Source: Nodosilinea nodulosa PCC 7104
Lineage (GTDB): Bacteria; Cyanobacteriota; Cyanobacteriia; Phormidesmidales; Phormidesmidaceae
DNA length: 64,000 bases
Direction: 5' to 3'
Assembly (NCBI RefSeq): GCF_000309385.1
Contig: NZ_JH976537.1
Span: 1,019,426 to 1,083,425, forward strand
Shown here piece by piece: positions 33,890 through 41,920 of the stretch. Position 1 is the stretch's first letter; every line of letters begins with the position of its first letter. The translations under genes and the position numbers were made by a program. Under the pieces are notes generated by a model. It was not told the DNA's origin and searched no databases. It saw only the letters and a program-made list of their open reading frames with translations.

Positions 33890-35185
33890 ATGGAACACCG
33901 ATGGATGGGATGGGCCGCGCTTTCGGGCGGTCTGCTGGCGATCGCCCTGGGCGCTAGTCAGCTCCAGGCCGAGCCACCCACTGCCCCCGAACTCGCCCCT
34001 CGCCGTGGATTGGGCGACGCACCGCTTCGTTTAGCTCAGGCACCCACCGTGGCCCCCCCAATGAACCCAGAACTGACCCAGGCCCAGCTAGGCTTTGGCT
34101 TTGCCCTTTTTGATCAGCTGCGCCAAGAAACGCCCGACGAGAACGTGCTGGTGTCGCCAACCAGCGTATCTCTAGCCCTGGCGATGGCCTACAACGGCGC
34201 GGGCGGCGAGACTCAAGTGGCGATCGCGCGCGCCCTCCAGCTTCAGGGGCTAGACATCGACCAGCTCAATGCGGGCAACCAGGCCCTGACCCAGTATTTG
34301 ACCCAGCTCGACCCCGAGGTGGCGCTGGACATTGCCAACTCCCTCTGGGTAAACCAGGATCTGCCGGTGCGGGCCGACTACGCTGACCGCATGCAGGCAG
34401 CCTACGGTGCCGAAGTGGCCGCCCTTGACTTTGGCCAGCCAGCCGCTGTCGATCGCATCAACGACTGGGTCAAGCAGCACACCCGCGATCGCATTCCCAC
34501 CATTGTCGATCAGCTGCCCGCCGACCAGCTGCTGGTGCTGGTCAACGCCGTGTACTTCAAAGGAGCCTGGAGCGAGGCCTTTGACCCCGCCCGCACGGCG
34601 GAGCATACCTTTACCCTGGCCAGCGGCGACACCATTCAGCATCCTCTAATGGCCCAGCGGGGCGATTACCTGTATTTAGAAACCGACCAGTTTCAGGCGG
34701 TAAGCCTGCCCTACGGCAGCGGCTCGCTCAGCTTTGAGGTAATTTTGCCCGCCCCCGGTCTTGACCTGGCCGAGTTTTCTGCGCAGCTCAGCCCTGGGCA
34801 CTGGCAGAGCTGGATGAACCAGATGCGATCGCGCCCCGGCCAAATTCAGCTACCCAAGTTCCAGTTTGACTACGAAGCCGACCTGATCCCGGCACTGAAG
34901 GCCCTGGGCATGGGCATCGCCTTTGAGCCCGGCAAAGCCGACTTCTCAGGCCTCACCGACCTGGAGGCCGTGATCAATCAGGTGCGCCACAAGACCTTCA
35001 TTGAGGTCAATGAAGAGGGCACCGAAGCCGCCGCCAGCACCGCAATCGGCATCATGCCCACGTCGATCCAGCTGCCGCCCGATCCGCCGTTTGAAATGGT
35101 GGTCGATCGCCCCTTTATCGCCGCCATCCGCGATCGCGACACCGGTACGCTGCTGTTTTTAGGCGCGATCGTAGACCCGAGGTAG
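33890..35185 (+). CDS. Serpin family protease inhibitor, exported
   Basis: A 431-residue serpin with an N-terminal signal peptide (hydrophobic core LLAIALGASQLQA). The first strand block is ALFDQLRQETPDENVLVSPTSVSLALAMAYNGAGGET, and NAVYFKGAWSEAF is the conserved shutter region. The reactive-centre hinge EEGTEAAASTA fits the small-residue pattern required for loop insertion, so it should be an inhibitor rather than a storage serpin. Counting from the hinge Gly as P15, the bond after IGIMPT is near P1-P1', suggesting Thr or Met at P1 and a chymotrypsin- or elastase-like target. The C-terminus has the expected RPFIAAIRD and TLLFLGAIVDP. Serpins are rare in bacteria. It is presumably periplasmic or secreted; its target is unknown. 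Confidence 0.93.
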   Translation: MEHRWMGWAALSGGLLAIALGASQLQAEPPTAPELAPRRGLGDAPLRLAQAPTVAPPMNPELTQAQLGFGFALFDQLRQETPDENVLVSPTSVSLALAMAYNGAGGETQVAIARALQLQGLDIDQLNAGNQALTQYLTQLDPEVALDIANSLWVNQDLPVRADYADRMQAAYGAEVAALDFGQPAAVDRINDWVKQHTRDRIPTIVDQLPADQLLVLVNAVYFKGAWSEAFDPARTAEHTFTLASGDTIQHPLMAQRGDYLYLETDQFQAVSLPYGSGSLSFEVILPAPGLDLAEFSAQLSPGHWQSWMNQMRSRPGQIQLPKFQFDYEADLIPALKALGMGIAFEPGKADFSGLTDLEAVINQVRHKTFIEVNEEGTEAAASTAIGIMPTSIQLPPDPPFEMVVDRPFIAAIRDRDTGTLLFLGAIVDPR

Positions 35186-35225
35186 GTGGATGGGTGGATG
35201 GGTGGATGGGTAGGCGGGTGGATGG
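35186..35225 (+). repeat. 8-bp minisatellite, G-rich
   Basis: Five tandem 8-bp units, GTGGATGG four times and one variant GTAGGCGG, start at the base after the serpin stop codon. G-runs on this strand could form a G-quadruplex in the transcript's 3' end. A C-rich stretch (35259-35290, CCCACG-type) follows and could pair with it. It lies between the serpin and a convergent gene, so it may affect both 3' ends. Confidence 0.85.
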
Positions 35226-35294
35226 GTATACAGGTCAAGCGATTATGCTTTCTCCTACACGCTCCCACGCATCCACGATCCCACGCCCCCACCC

Positions 35295-36608
35295 TTACTT
35301 CCCTCCCCCCCGCTGCTCCAACAGCCGCTGCCACTCGGCGTCAATCTTATCCTTCTGCGCCTCCTCCTGTTCCGTGAGATCGGTCTCAGTGGTGTAGGCC
35401 AAGTTATCGGTACCCAGCACCGTCTGGCCCGTGAGGGTTTCGGCAAAGGCAAGCTTTTCGCGCTGGTCGTCGGTGAGCTGGTTCAAGACTTCGGCCCGCT
35501 GCTCGCGCTCGGCGTTGCGTGCTTCAATCCTGGCATTTTGCCGCTGCACCCAAAAGTAGCGAACCAGGGGCACGGCCAAAAAGGCTACCCCGTAGCCCAG
35601 CAGCACCCAGTAAAGCGAGTGCGCTAGGGCAACGATACCGCCCAGCTGAATAGCCAGGCTTGGATCTTTGAGCATGCTGCCCAGCACCAGCGCCCCCACC
35701 AGGTTAGCCCCGCCGAGGCCAGCGGCGGCCATGATCTGCCCAGAGGTGGCCTGGCTAAAGCGCTGGGGAATTTCGCGCAAAAACCGAGGCGGTGTAAAGC
35801 GGCGACTCTCCTTGGCGGTCACCTGGAGTTCTGGAAACTGGTACACAATGCCACCCTGGGGGCTGACCTGGGGCACGCCGTTAAAGCGGCTCAGCACCGG
35901 CACCATGAAATCTTCGAGATCGCGATCGCGGCCCAGGTCGCCCAAAAACGGGGTAATCTGCTCGGCCACCACGGCCCCGCCGTTGGCCTGAATCACCTGG
36001 GCAACGTTCTGCCAGCGGCGATCGTCGAGGTCGGCATTGGGGTCACCATCGCCAAACAAGAACGAAAATACCGCTTCCAGAAAGTTCAGTTCGCTCTTAG
36101 TGCGCGGTCTGCGGCGGCGATCGCGCCTGGGGTCAAACATCCAGAAAATATCTGGCCCTAGCCAGATACGGGGCATGAAGACCATGCCGCCGCCGCCCCG
36201 GCTACCGCCGCCGTTGTTGTCGTCACGCCCGGCGCTGCTGGCCGCGATCGCCAGCAGCGTAATGGCCACCACAATCAGCACCAGCGACAAAATCAGCAGA
36301 ATGCCAAAGGAAATGCGAATCAGATAAAACAGCGCCCGCCAGACCTTCTCCCAGGCGGACTGCCAGCGCAGCCGCCAGGATTTGCTCCACAGCACCGCCT
36401 GAATGTTCTTAGGAAAGACGTAGGCCACCTCGCCCGACTCGGCCACCTGTAGGTGGGCCTGCACCTCGGAGGCCAGGGCCAATACCCCCTGCTGGGCCTC
36501 CAGTAAAGGAATACCGGCCTCGGCGGCCACATCCCCAACTGTGACTCGATAGCCCAGCCGCTCTACGGCCTGGGTAATCGTCTTTGTCTGCGCCATGATT
36601 TGCGCCAT
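35295..36608 (-). CDS. Conserved cyanobacterial membrane protein of unknown function
   Basis: A 437-residue protein I do not recognise by name. An N-terminal ~75-residue domain resembles a small winged-helix fold (TITQAVERLGYRVTVGDVAAEAGI). Residues ~92-122 form a strong membrane helix (LIRISFGILLILSLVLIVVA). A Gly/Arg-rich loop follows (DDNNGGGSRGGGG, DPRRDRRRRPRTK). A middle soluble domain (~180-275) contains FLFGDGDPNADL and repeats of GGAVVAEQITPFLGD. Two or more helices lie around 285-355. The end is a charged coiled coil (EARNAEREQRAEVLN). Such proteins are found across cyanobacteria and plastid-related genomes, but no activity is known to me. On the same strand, upstream, is the CAAD protein gene. 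Confidence 0.75.
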   Translation of the reverse strand: MAQIMAQTKTITQAVERLGYRVTVGDVAAEAGIPLLEAQQGVLALASEVQAHLQVAESGEVAYVFPKNIQAVLWSKSWRLRWQSAWEKVWRALFYLIRISFGILLILSLVLIVVAITLLAIAASSAGRDDNNGGGSRGGGGMVFMPRIWLGPDIFWMFDPRRDRRRRPRTKSELNFLEAVFSFLFGDGDPNADLDDRRWQNVAQVIQANGGAVVAEQITPFLGDLGRDRDLEDFMVPVLSRFNGVPQVSPQGGIVYQFPELQVTAKESRRFTPPRFLREIPQRFSQATSGQIMAAAGLGGANLVGALVLGSMLKDPSLAIQLGGIVALAHSLYWVLLGYGVAFLAVPLVRYFWVQRQNARIEARNAEREQRAEVLNQLTDDQREKLAFAETLTGQTVLGTDNLAYTTETDLTEQEEAQKDKIDAEWQRLLEQRGGGK

Positions 36609-36720
36609 AGATAAACGAACCCCCTGGGTTCTAACGACCGCACAACCACTAGTTGCACCTACAACCAGTATAGAAAGCGCAGTCTTGAACTACAGGGGGC
36701 AGTAACCGTACCGGGAGGAG

Positions 36721-36815
36721 CAATTTTGGATTGGCCATTTTGGATCTTGGTGGTTAGCCTGTGCATTTCTACGGCTTCGGCAACCGAAAATCTAAAATCC
36801 AAAATCCAAAATCAC
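36721..36815. repeat. Inverted AAAATCC heptamer repeats
   Basis: The right arm (36788-36813) contains AAAATCC repeated in tandem (AAAATCCAAAATCCAAAATC). The left arm (36722-36744) has the reverse, TTTTGGATTGG then TTTTGGAT. The two arms can pair over about 50 nt of loop, which itself has a small CGGCTTCGGCAACCG element. Tandem heptamers of this kind are well-known cyanobacterial short repeats. The structure lies directly after the CAAD gene and may stabilise or end its transcript. Confidence 0.7.
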
Positions 36816-36817
36816 CG

Positions 36818-37252
36818 TTAGCCCTTGCCCAGCACCTGGTCACGGATTGCGGCAATGTCGCCCAGCAGCTCTTGCCGATTCGACGCCTTGAGCAGATAGC
36901 GGTAGAGAAACCAGCCGCTGTAGATTAGCCCGATGAGCTCGAAGGTGGGAGCCAGCAGCGGAAAATCGTTGATGGCGCTGAGCAGAGCCAGCACCAGCTT
37001 GACCGCAATAATGGCGGCAATAATCAGGCCCACCGTCACAATGGGGCGGCGGTATTGCTTAAAGAAAGTAGATACGTAGTCGGGCAAATCGCCCAGTAGT
37101 CCAGACACCTTATCCCACACGATCTGCACCTGGCGGGTCGCCTCTTCCCCCAGGCTCTCAGTGGCAGATTCCGACGTTTCTACGTCAAGTACCGGATCAG
37201 GCACCGGCGTTACAGGCTCTGTAAATGCAGTATCCGATTGATAGTCACTCAT
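36818..37252 (-). CDS. CAAD domain / CURT1-like thylakoid membrane protein
   Basis: A 144-residue stand-alone CAAD domain protein. Residues 1-50 are acidic and disordered. An amphipathic helix (LGDLPDYVSTFFKQYRRPI) is followed by two membrane helices (PIVTVGLIIAAIIAVKLVLALLSA split with FPLLAPTFELIGLIYSGWFLY) and a final amphipathic helix (LLKASNRQELLGDIAAIRD). The domain is named after its attachment to some cyanobacterial aminoacyl-tRNA synthetases; stand-alone versions match CURT1, which bends thylakoid edges. Here no synthetase is fused, so a thylakoid-curvature role is the better guess. Confidence 0.88.
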   Translation of the reverse strand: MSDYQSDTAFTEPVTPVPDPVLDVETSESATESLGEEATRQVQIVWDKVSGLLGDLPDYVSTFFKQYRRPIVTVGLIIAAIIAVKLVLALLSAINDFPLLAPTFELIGLIYSGWFLYRYLLKASNRQELLGDIAAIRDQVLGKG

Positions 37253-37758
37253 GACGGCTTATCCCAGGGGCTTAGTTAAGGTCTAATGATATGCCGAGCA
37301 CAGCTCAGGAAAATAGCTTTCCCACAGACAAAACTCCACGTCTAGACTTGGCTCGGCGCTAAACTCGAAATAAGGATACACCCAATTCTGATTGAGTGTA
37401 TTGAGCTTTAGGAGTGTTATAGACCGAAACCATTCGATTTTCAATTTTTTTTGCCCCAATTCGAATGGTTCAGGTCGTGCGGCTGGGGCAGCTTATTCTC
37501 CTGAGAGCCCCTCCAGAGAATTTAAATACTTGTAAAGCCGTTTGCGATCGACCACAAAGCCAGGATCAGAAAGATCTCTAGAGCTGCTGTGGCGAGATGG
37601 GGCCGACCAGCGAATAAAACTGCCCTGGGGGCGATCGCCAGCGCGATTGTTGGAATATTGCGATGTCATTGACGCTCTCACTTCGGCCCCATTACTATGG
37701 CATATCAGCTCCATCTCCAGATTCGCCCCCAGCTTTGCCTTAGGAGTGTACTAGCCCT
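37253..37758. other. 506-bp intergenic region with hairpin before hflX
   Basis: The gap between the CAAD gene and hflX holds a perfect 10-bp inverted repeat, AACCATTCGA (37428-37437) and TCGAATGGTT (37461-37470). It also holds two copies of TTAGGAGTGT (37408-37417 and 37740-37749), the second being the likely hflX ribosome-binding site. Small frames on both strands (about 70 codons each, 37493-37754) overlap each other and have no family resemblance, so I do not call them genes. Confidence 0.45.
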
Positions 37759-39444
37759 ATCGAAACGGTCTACGGAAATCTAAAGGGTCTCAAACCCAGC
37801 CAGCTCAAGCAGCTACAGCGCATTTATCACCAGCGGCTGCCGGGCGACTGCGTAGTTACGCCCGAATTTGCCCAGCGCCTGGCAGCGGTCAGCACCGAGC
37901 TTGACAGCCCTCTCTGTGCCTACGTCAACCGTCGCGGCCAGGTGATCAGGGTGGGAGTGGGCACCCTGCGGCAAACCCAAATTCCACCCTCGGAACTGCC
38001 CCGCTACGGAGCCGAGCGTCTCAGCGGCATTCGCTGTATTGCTACCCAGTTTGAGCCAGACCCACCCAGCGACGCCACTCTCACCACCATGGCCCTGCAG
38101 CGGCTCGACGTATTAGCGGTGCTGGCGCTGACGGGCACGGGCTTTGCCCGCCGGGGGGGCGGAGCCACGGGCTACATTCAGAGCACTTTTCTGGCTCACC
38201 TGGTGCCTCACCCCGAGCAGCGCTGGCTGGTGTCGGCCCCCACCGACCTGGACGAGCTGGCCCAGCAGGACTTTTTGGCCCTGGTCGAAGGGCTGGAGGC
38301 GGAGTTTAGCCGCGCCTTTACCGCTCTCCAGGTTGAAGATGAGCGCGATCGCGTCCTGGTCGTAGGTCTTTTTACCAGCAACCAGAGCACCGATCACTTT
38401 GAGCACCGCCTCGAAGAACTAGAGCGTCTGGTCGACAGCGCTGGCGGCGAGGTGCTGGACACGGTGTACCAGAAGCGCCCTCGCCCCCATCCCCAAACCG
38501 TACTGGGGGCCGGGAAGGTGCAGGAGGTAGCCCTGGCCGCCCAAACCGTCGGCGCAAATTTAATTGTGTTCGATCGCGACCTGTCCCCGGTGCAGGTGCG
38601 CAACCTGGAAAATATGGTGGGCATTCGGGTGGTCGATCGCACCGAGCTCATTCTCGATATCTTTGCCCAGCGCGCCAAGAGTGGCGAAGGCAAGCTCCAG
38701 GTGGAGCTGGCCCAGCTGGAGTATCAGATGCCGCGCCTGACCGGGCGGGGCAAAGCGATGTCGCGCCTGGGGGGCGGCATTGGCACCCGAGGCCCCGGTG
38801 AAACCAAGCTGGAGACCGAGCGGCGCACCATTCAGCGGCGCATCGTCAAGCTCCAGCAGGAGGTCAACCAGCTCCAGGCCCACCGGGCTCGCCTGCGCCA
38901 CCGCCGCCAGGACGACAACCTGCCCTCGATCGCCGTGGTGGGCTACACCAACGCGGGCAAGTCAACCCTGGTCAACACCCTGACCAACTCCGAGGTCTAC
39001 GCCGCCGATCAGCTGTTTGCCACCCTCGACCCCACCACCCGCCGCCTGGCCATTACCGACCCCGAGACGAACGAAACCACCCAGCTGGTGCTCACCGACA
39101 CCGTGGGCTTTATCGAAGAACTGCCCACCTCGCTGATGGATGCCTTTCGCGCCACCCTTGAGGAGGTCACCGAAGCCGACGCCCTGCTCCACGTGGTCGA
39201 TGTGTCGCACCCCGCCTGGCAGGACCAGATCCACTGGGTAATGCGCATTCTCAAGGACATGCCGATTGTGCCGGGGCCGGTGCTACTGGTGTTCAACAAG
39301 GCCGACCGGGTAAGCAGCGAAACCCTGGCGATTGCCCACGACGAGTACCCCAATGCCCTGTTTATCTCCGCCACCGAGCGGCTGGGGCTAGAGACGCTGC
39401 GGCAGCGATTGCTGCAATTGATTGACTATGCGGTCACGGTATAA
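37759..39444 (+). CDS. hflX: GTPase HflX, apparently initiated at AUC
   Basis: A ribosome-associated GTPase of about 561 residues. The central glycine-rich helical domain (TRGPGETKLETERRTIQRR) precedes the G domain with G1 GYTNAGKST, G3 DTVGFIEELP and G4 NKAD. HflX splits stalled or hibernating ribosomes in bacteria. The conserved cyanobacterial N-terminus (ETVYGNLKGLKPSQLKQLQR) is in frame upstream of the first canonical start (GTG 37942), but no ATG, GTG or TTG lies between it and an in-frame TAG at 37741. ATC at 37759 stands exactly where Met is expected, 12 nt after AGGAG. A rare AUC start, or a base error turning ATG to ATC, explains this; GTG 37942 would lose 61 conserved residues. Confidence 0.9.
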   Translation: METVYGNLKGLKPSQLKQLQRIYHQRLPGDCVVTPEFAQRLAAVSTELDSPLCAYVNRRGQVIRVGVGTLRQTQIPPSELPRYGAERLSGIRCIATQFEPDPPSDATLTTMALQRLDVLAVLALTGTGFARRGGGATGYIQSTFLAHLVPHPEQRWLVSAPTDLDELAQQDFLALVEGLEAEFSRAFTALQVEDERDRVLVVGLFTSNQSTDHFEHRLEELERLVDSAGGEVLDTVYQKRPRPHPQTVLGAGKVQEVALAAQTVGANLIVFDRDLSPVQVRNLENMVGIRVVDRTELILDIFAQRAKSGEGKLQVELAQLEYQMPRLTGRGKAMSRLGGGIGTRGPGETKLETERRTIQRRIVKLQQEVNQLQAHRARLRHRRQDDNLPSIAVVGYTNAGKSTLVNTLTNSEVYAADQLFATLDPTTRRLAITDPETNETTQLVLTDTVGFIEELPTSLMDAFRATLEEVTEADALLHVVDVSHPAWQDQIHWVMRILKDMPIVPGPVLLVFNKADRVSSETLAIAHDEYPNALFISATERLGLETLRQRLLQLIDYAVTV

Positions 39445-39473
39445 CTAGAGAAACCGATTTCCTTGAGGCCACC

Positions 39474-39872
39474 ATGGTTCAGGCCGCCCCCCAACCGCTT
39501 ACCTTGGACGAATTTATAGCCCTATATCCCGAAGACGGCGGTCGCGCGGAATATGCCGCAGGGCAAGCTTTTCTGGCTGGCCAGAGACTGACCTCGCCAA
39601 CTTTTTCGGAACTAGAGCTTACGGTAACCTCAGTTCGGGATAATGCTGTCCCCTCCTTGGAGGGGTGCCCGAAGGGCGGGGTGGGTTAAACCTACGGCAA
39701 AATACAAGCTTCTAGATAGGGTGAGTTGCCATGCTGGCCTAGACAACCCACCCCTACCCCTCCCAAGGAGAGGACAGTGGGCCTGCTTTGTCAAGGTCTT
39801 TTCTTATCCCGAACTCAGCTTACGGTAGACCAAATCATCGCCGTGGGCCAAGCAACAGACCTACCGCATTAA
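39474..39872 (+). pseudogene. Uma2 family gene, internally deleted and split by an insertion
   Basis: The frame starts like a Uma2 protein (MVQAAPQPLTLDEFIALYPE), then jumps to what looks like the Uma2 C-terminus (LTSPTFSELELTV), so most of the catalytic core is missing. After the Val codon at 39624 a 190-bp insertion begins. Removing it together with one copy of the 11-bp flanking repeat restores the frame into DQIIAVGQATDLPH and a stop at 39870-39872, a normal-looking Uma2 end. As it stands, translation would stop at 39687 inside the insertion. The gene is therefore dead twice over. Intact Uma2 genes are at 6143 and 11642. Confidence 0.85.
39627..39816. mobile_element. 190-bp non-autonomous insertion (MITE) with 11-bp target duplication
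   Basis: It is bounded by AGCTTACGGTA at 39616-39626 and again at 39817-39827. The ends are inverted repeats: CAGTTCGGGATAA on the left, TTATCCCGAACTC on the right. Inside, CCCTCCTTGGAGGGGTG on the left mirrors ACCCCTCCCAAGGAG on the right, giving a nested second inverted repeat. There is no transposase, so movement would need one from elsewhere. The inner GGAGGGG-type palindrome is common in cyanobacterial intergenic DNA. An 11-bp duplication suggests an IS4-like transposase, but that is inference. Confidence 0.85.
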
Positions 39873-39933
39873 GTGTCCGCAGGGTTGGGGAGATATAACT
39901 ATGTCAGTTGAAATCATGCGGGAGAGTTAGCGG

Positions 39934-40926
39934 GTGCCCGATAAACCCATCAAGCGCAACGTTCGCCGCTACGAACAGGACTGGTTTAAGCTGCTGTTTC
40001 GGGTCCGAGGGTCGGTGATACCGGCGGTCATGCCTCGGGTGCTGCTGTGCGCTGCTTTTTCGCTGGGGATATTGCTGCTCCATGGCCGGGGCTGGCCGGT
40101 GTCGTCGCCCATTTTGGGTTCCCTGGTGCCCAGCCTGGTTCTGGGGCTGCTGCTTGTCTTCCGCACCAACACCTCCTACGAGCGGTTTTGGGAGGGGCGC
40201 AAGCTGTGGGGCAATGTGGTGAATCTCACCCGCAACCTGGCCCGGCAGATGTGGGTGGCGATCGCCACGCCCCAGCCCGCCGACCACGAGGCCAAAAAAG
40301 CGGCCATACACCTGCTGCCCGCCTTTGCGATCGCTATGAAGCTGCACCTGCGCGGCGAACCCCCGAACTCCGAGCTGGTCGGTCTGCTCACCGCCGACCA
40401 GTGCGCCCAACTGCGGCAGATGCACAACCCGCCCCTGGAGATCGCCTTTTGGGTGGCCGACTACCTGCAAACCCAGCAGGGGCGGGGCACCCTCAACCCC
40501 CACCAGCTCACCTACTGCCTGGAAACCCTGGACGGTCTGGTGAACGCCCTGGGCGGCTGCGAGCGCATTCTCAAGACGCCCATGCCGGTCGCCTACAGCA
40601 TTCACCTCAAGCAGCTGCTGATGCTGTACTGCCTGGCGCTGCCCTTTCAAATGGTGGCCTCGGTGGGCTGGGCCACGCCCTTTCTGGTAGGGCTGATCAG
40701 CTTTGCGGTATTTGGCATCGAAGAGATCGGCATCGAGATCGAAAACCCCTTTGGCCACGACCCCAACGACCTGCCCCTCGACTTGATCTGCCGCACCATG
40801 CAGCAAAATATCGAAGACTTGATGTCGCTGGTGCCGGGCGTGGGGCGATCGCATCAAGCCGCTGTAGAATCAACCGCTGACAATGCTGAGCACAGATATG
40901 AATCCAAAAATCAACGCCTCTCGTAG
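39934..40926 (+). CDS. Bestrophin family anion channel
   Basis: A 330-residue bestrophin-like membrane protein (UPF0187 type). The signature FRTNTSYERFWEGRKLWG (residues 76-93) and the N-terminal RGSVIPAVMPRVLL pore segment are present, with four main membrane helices around 28-48, 58-76, 225-245 and 245-268. The late HDPNDLPLD is the conserved Ca2+-clasp-region acidic segment of eukaryotic bestrophins, kept in part. Bacterial and chloroplast bestrophins form pentameric chloride or bicarbonate channels, and thylakoid ones adjust proton-motive force. It starts at GTG 39934 after GGGAGAG; the ATG before it is followed at once by an in-frame stop. The preceding Uma2 pseudogene and MITE lie just upstream. 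Confidence 0.92.
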   Translation: MPDKPIKRNVRRYEQDWFKLLFRVRGSVIPAVMPRVLLCAAFSLGILLLHGRGWPVSSPILGSLVPSLVLGLLLVFRTNTSYERFWEGRKLWGNVVNLTRNLARQMWVAIATPQPADHEAKKAAIHLLPAFAIAMKLHLRGEPPNSELVGLLTADQCAQLRQMHNPPLEIAFWVADYLQTQQGRGTLNPHQLTYCLETLDGLVNALGGCERILKTPMPVAYSIHLKQLLMLYCLALPFQMVASVGWATPFLVGLISFAVFGIEEIGIEIENPFGHDPNDLPLDLICRTMQQNIEDLMSLVPGVGRSHQAAVESTADNAEHRYESKNQRLS

Positions 40927-40950
40927 GGGCAAACGACCGTTTGCCCTCAC
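40923..40950. repeat. Palindromic intergenic repeat, GGGCAAACG type, copy 2
   Basis: GTAGGGGCAAACG, AC, CGTTTGCCCTCAC is a 10-bp-armed palindrome overlapping the bestrophin stop codon region. It matches the copy at 2629-2656 and could form the terminator of the bestrophin gene. Confidence 0.6.
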
Positions 40951-41063
40951 CCAACGGCATGCCTCACGCCAGCAAAAACCCAACCGCGGAATTCACGGCA
41001 AAAACCCGATCGTCTGCCCCGGTGGCCTCCTTTGACAATGGAGCACTGAAAACGAAGAATGGA

Positions 41064-41699
41064 TTACGAAAGTTTTCTAAGCTTTTTGGTGCTGCGCCCG
41101 GCGACCCGGCCCCCAGGCCCAATGGCCAGGCGGCTGAGACTGAGCAGACCAATACCAACCACCGCAAAATTGCTGGTGCTGGCTACACCTGTTTTTGTGA
41201 TGGCTGCCTTGGCGTTGCGCCGCAGGGTTTCAGCCTGGGTGTTGATGGTTTGGAGGGCCGTGGCAAAATCAGCCTCGGTAGCGGTAGCGGCAATTTCAGG
41301 ATTAGACCGACTCTCTTCGACCTGAACTTTCAGCTGTGCGGCCTGTTTAGTAATGTTGTTTATAGTCTGAGCTTGGAGGGAGAAGCTTTCACGCACAACA
41401 AATAGGCCGATCAGCAAAAAGAGGGTCCCCAGACCAAGACCGACGTAGCCAATCGCTTTACGCAGGCCCAGGTTATCCCAGGCGCTGTAAATCAGTAGCG
41501 CAATGCCAATCAGCAGCACGATGCTGCGATCGCCCATCTGCAGCAGCAGCCCCACTCGCCAAGCCGTGCCCGACCCCAGCGGAAATATGAGAGCCGTCAT
41601 GTCTACAACAAAGCCCAAAATGCAGGTCATGCCGACAATGCGGGCAATACCCTGACTATCTACAAAGGTAGAAGAAACTGGATTCGAAGCACCAACCAT
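41064..41699 (-). CDS. HpsJ-like membrane protein (copy A)
   Basis: A 211-residue protein with four membrane helices and a coiled-coil loop. ATG 41699 has GGGAG 7 nt upstream, better than ATG 41720. The order is: helix near GMTCILGFVVDMTALIFPLG, WRVGLLLQMGDRSIVLLIGIALLIYSAW, YVGLGLGTLFLLIGLFVVRE, a long Gln/Glu-rich helical loop, and a last helix FAVVGIGLLSLSRLAIG. It is paralogous to the protein at 47973, with the same order of helices and loop. HpsJ is a component of the hormogonium polysaccharide locus, and HpsJ-like proteins accompany cyanoexosortases. Its position at the end of the surface block, just after a PTPA-CTERM gene, fits that. Exact role unknown. Confidence 0.8.
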   Translation of the reverse strand: MVGASNPVSSTFVDSQGIARIVGMTCILGFVVDMTALIFPLGSGTAWRVGLLLQMGDRSIVLLIGIALLIYSAWDNLGLRKAIGYVGLGLGTLFLLIGLFVVRESFSLQAQTINNITKQAAQLKVQVEESRSNPEIAATATEADFATALQTINTQAETLRRNAKAAITKTGVASTSNFAVVGIGLLSLSRLAIGPGGRVAGRSTKKLRKLS

Positions 41700-41920
41700 A
41701 CCAAAACTCCCGCTGTACATTCGCTGAGGTCTAGGGCGATAAGTGAGCTAACCGCCGCTAGTACATCGTCCTACCGAAACTTTTTCATTCGGTAGCGGCT
41801 GATTCCGCCAGGTTTTACTCAACTTCACCCGATGTTTACAGGCCAATTGCCCTGCCATGCCGAAGCCCCTGCCGTGATGGCAAAGGCTCCCGCGCATTGA
41901 CTGGCGTAGCAAGGATTGAC

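Noticed and set aside
35186-35397. Plus-strand frames of 60-70 codons after the serpin
   Set aside because: They simply read through the GTGGATGG repeat and the C-rich tract, giving low-complexity peptides.
37493-37754. Two overlapping frames of about 70 codons on opposite strands before hflX
   Set aside because: Neither has a good ribosome-binding site or a recognisable motif, and both cannot be real.
39627-39816. Insertion considered as a complete insertion sequence
   Set aside because: At 190 bp it has no room for a transposase; it can only be non-autonomous.
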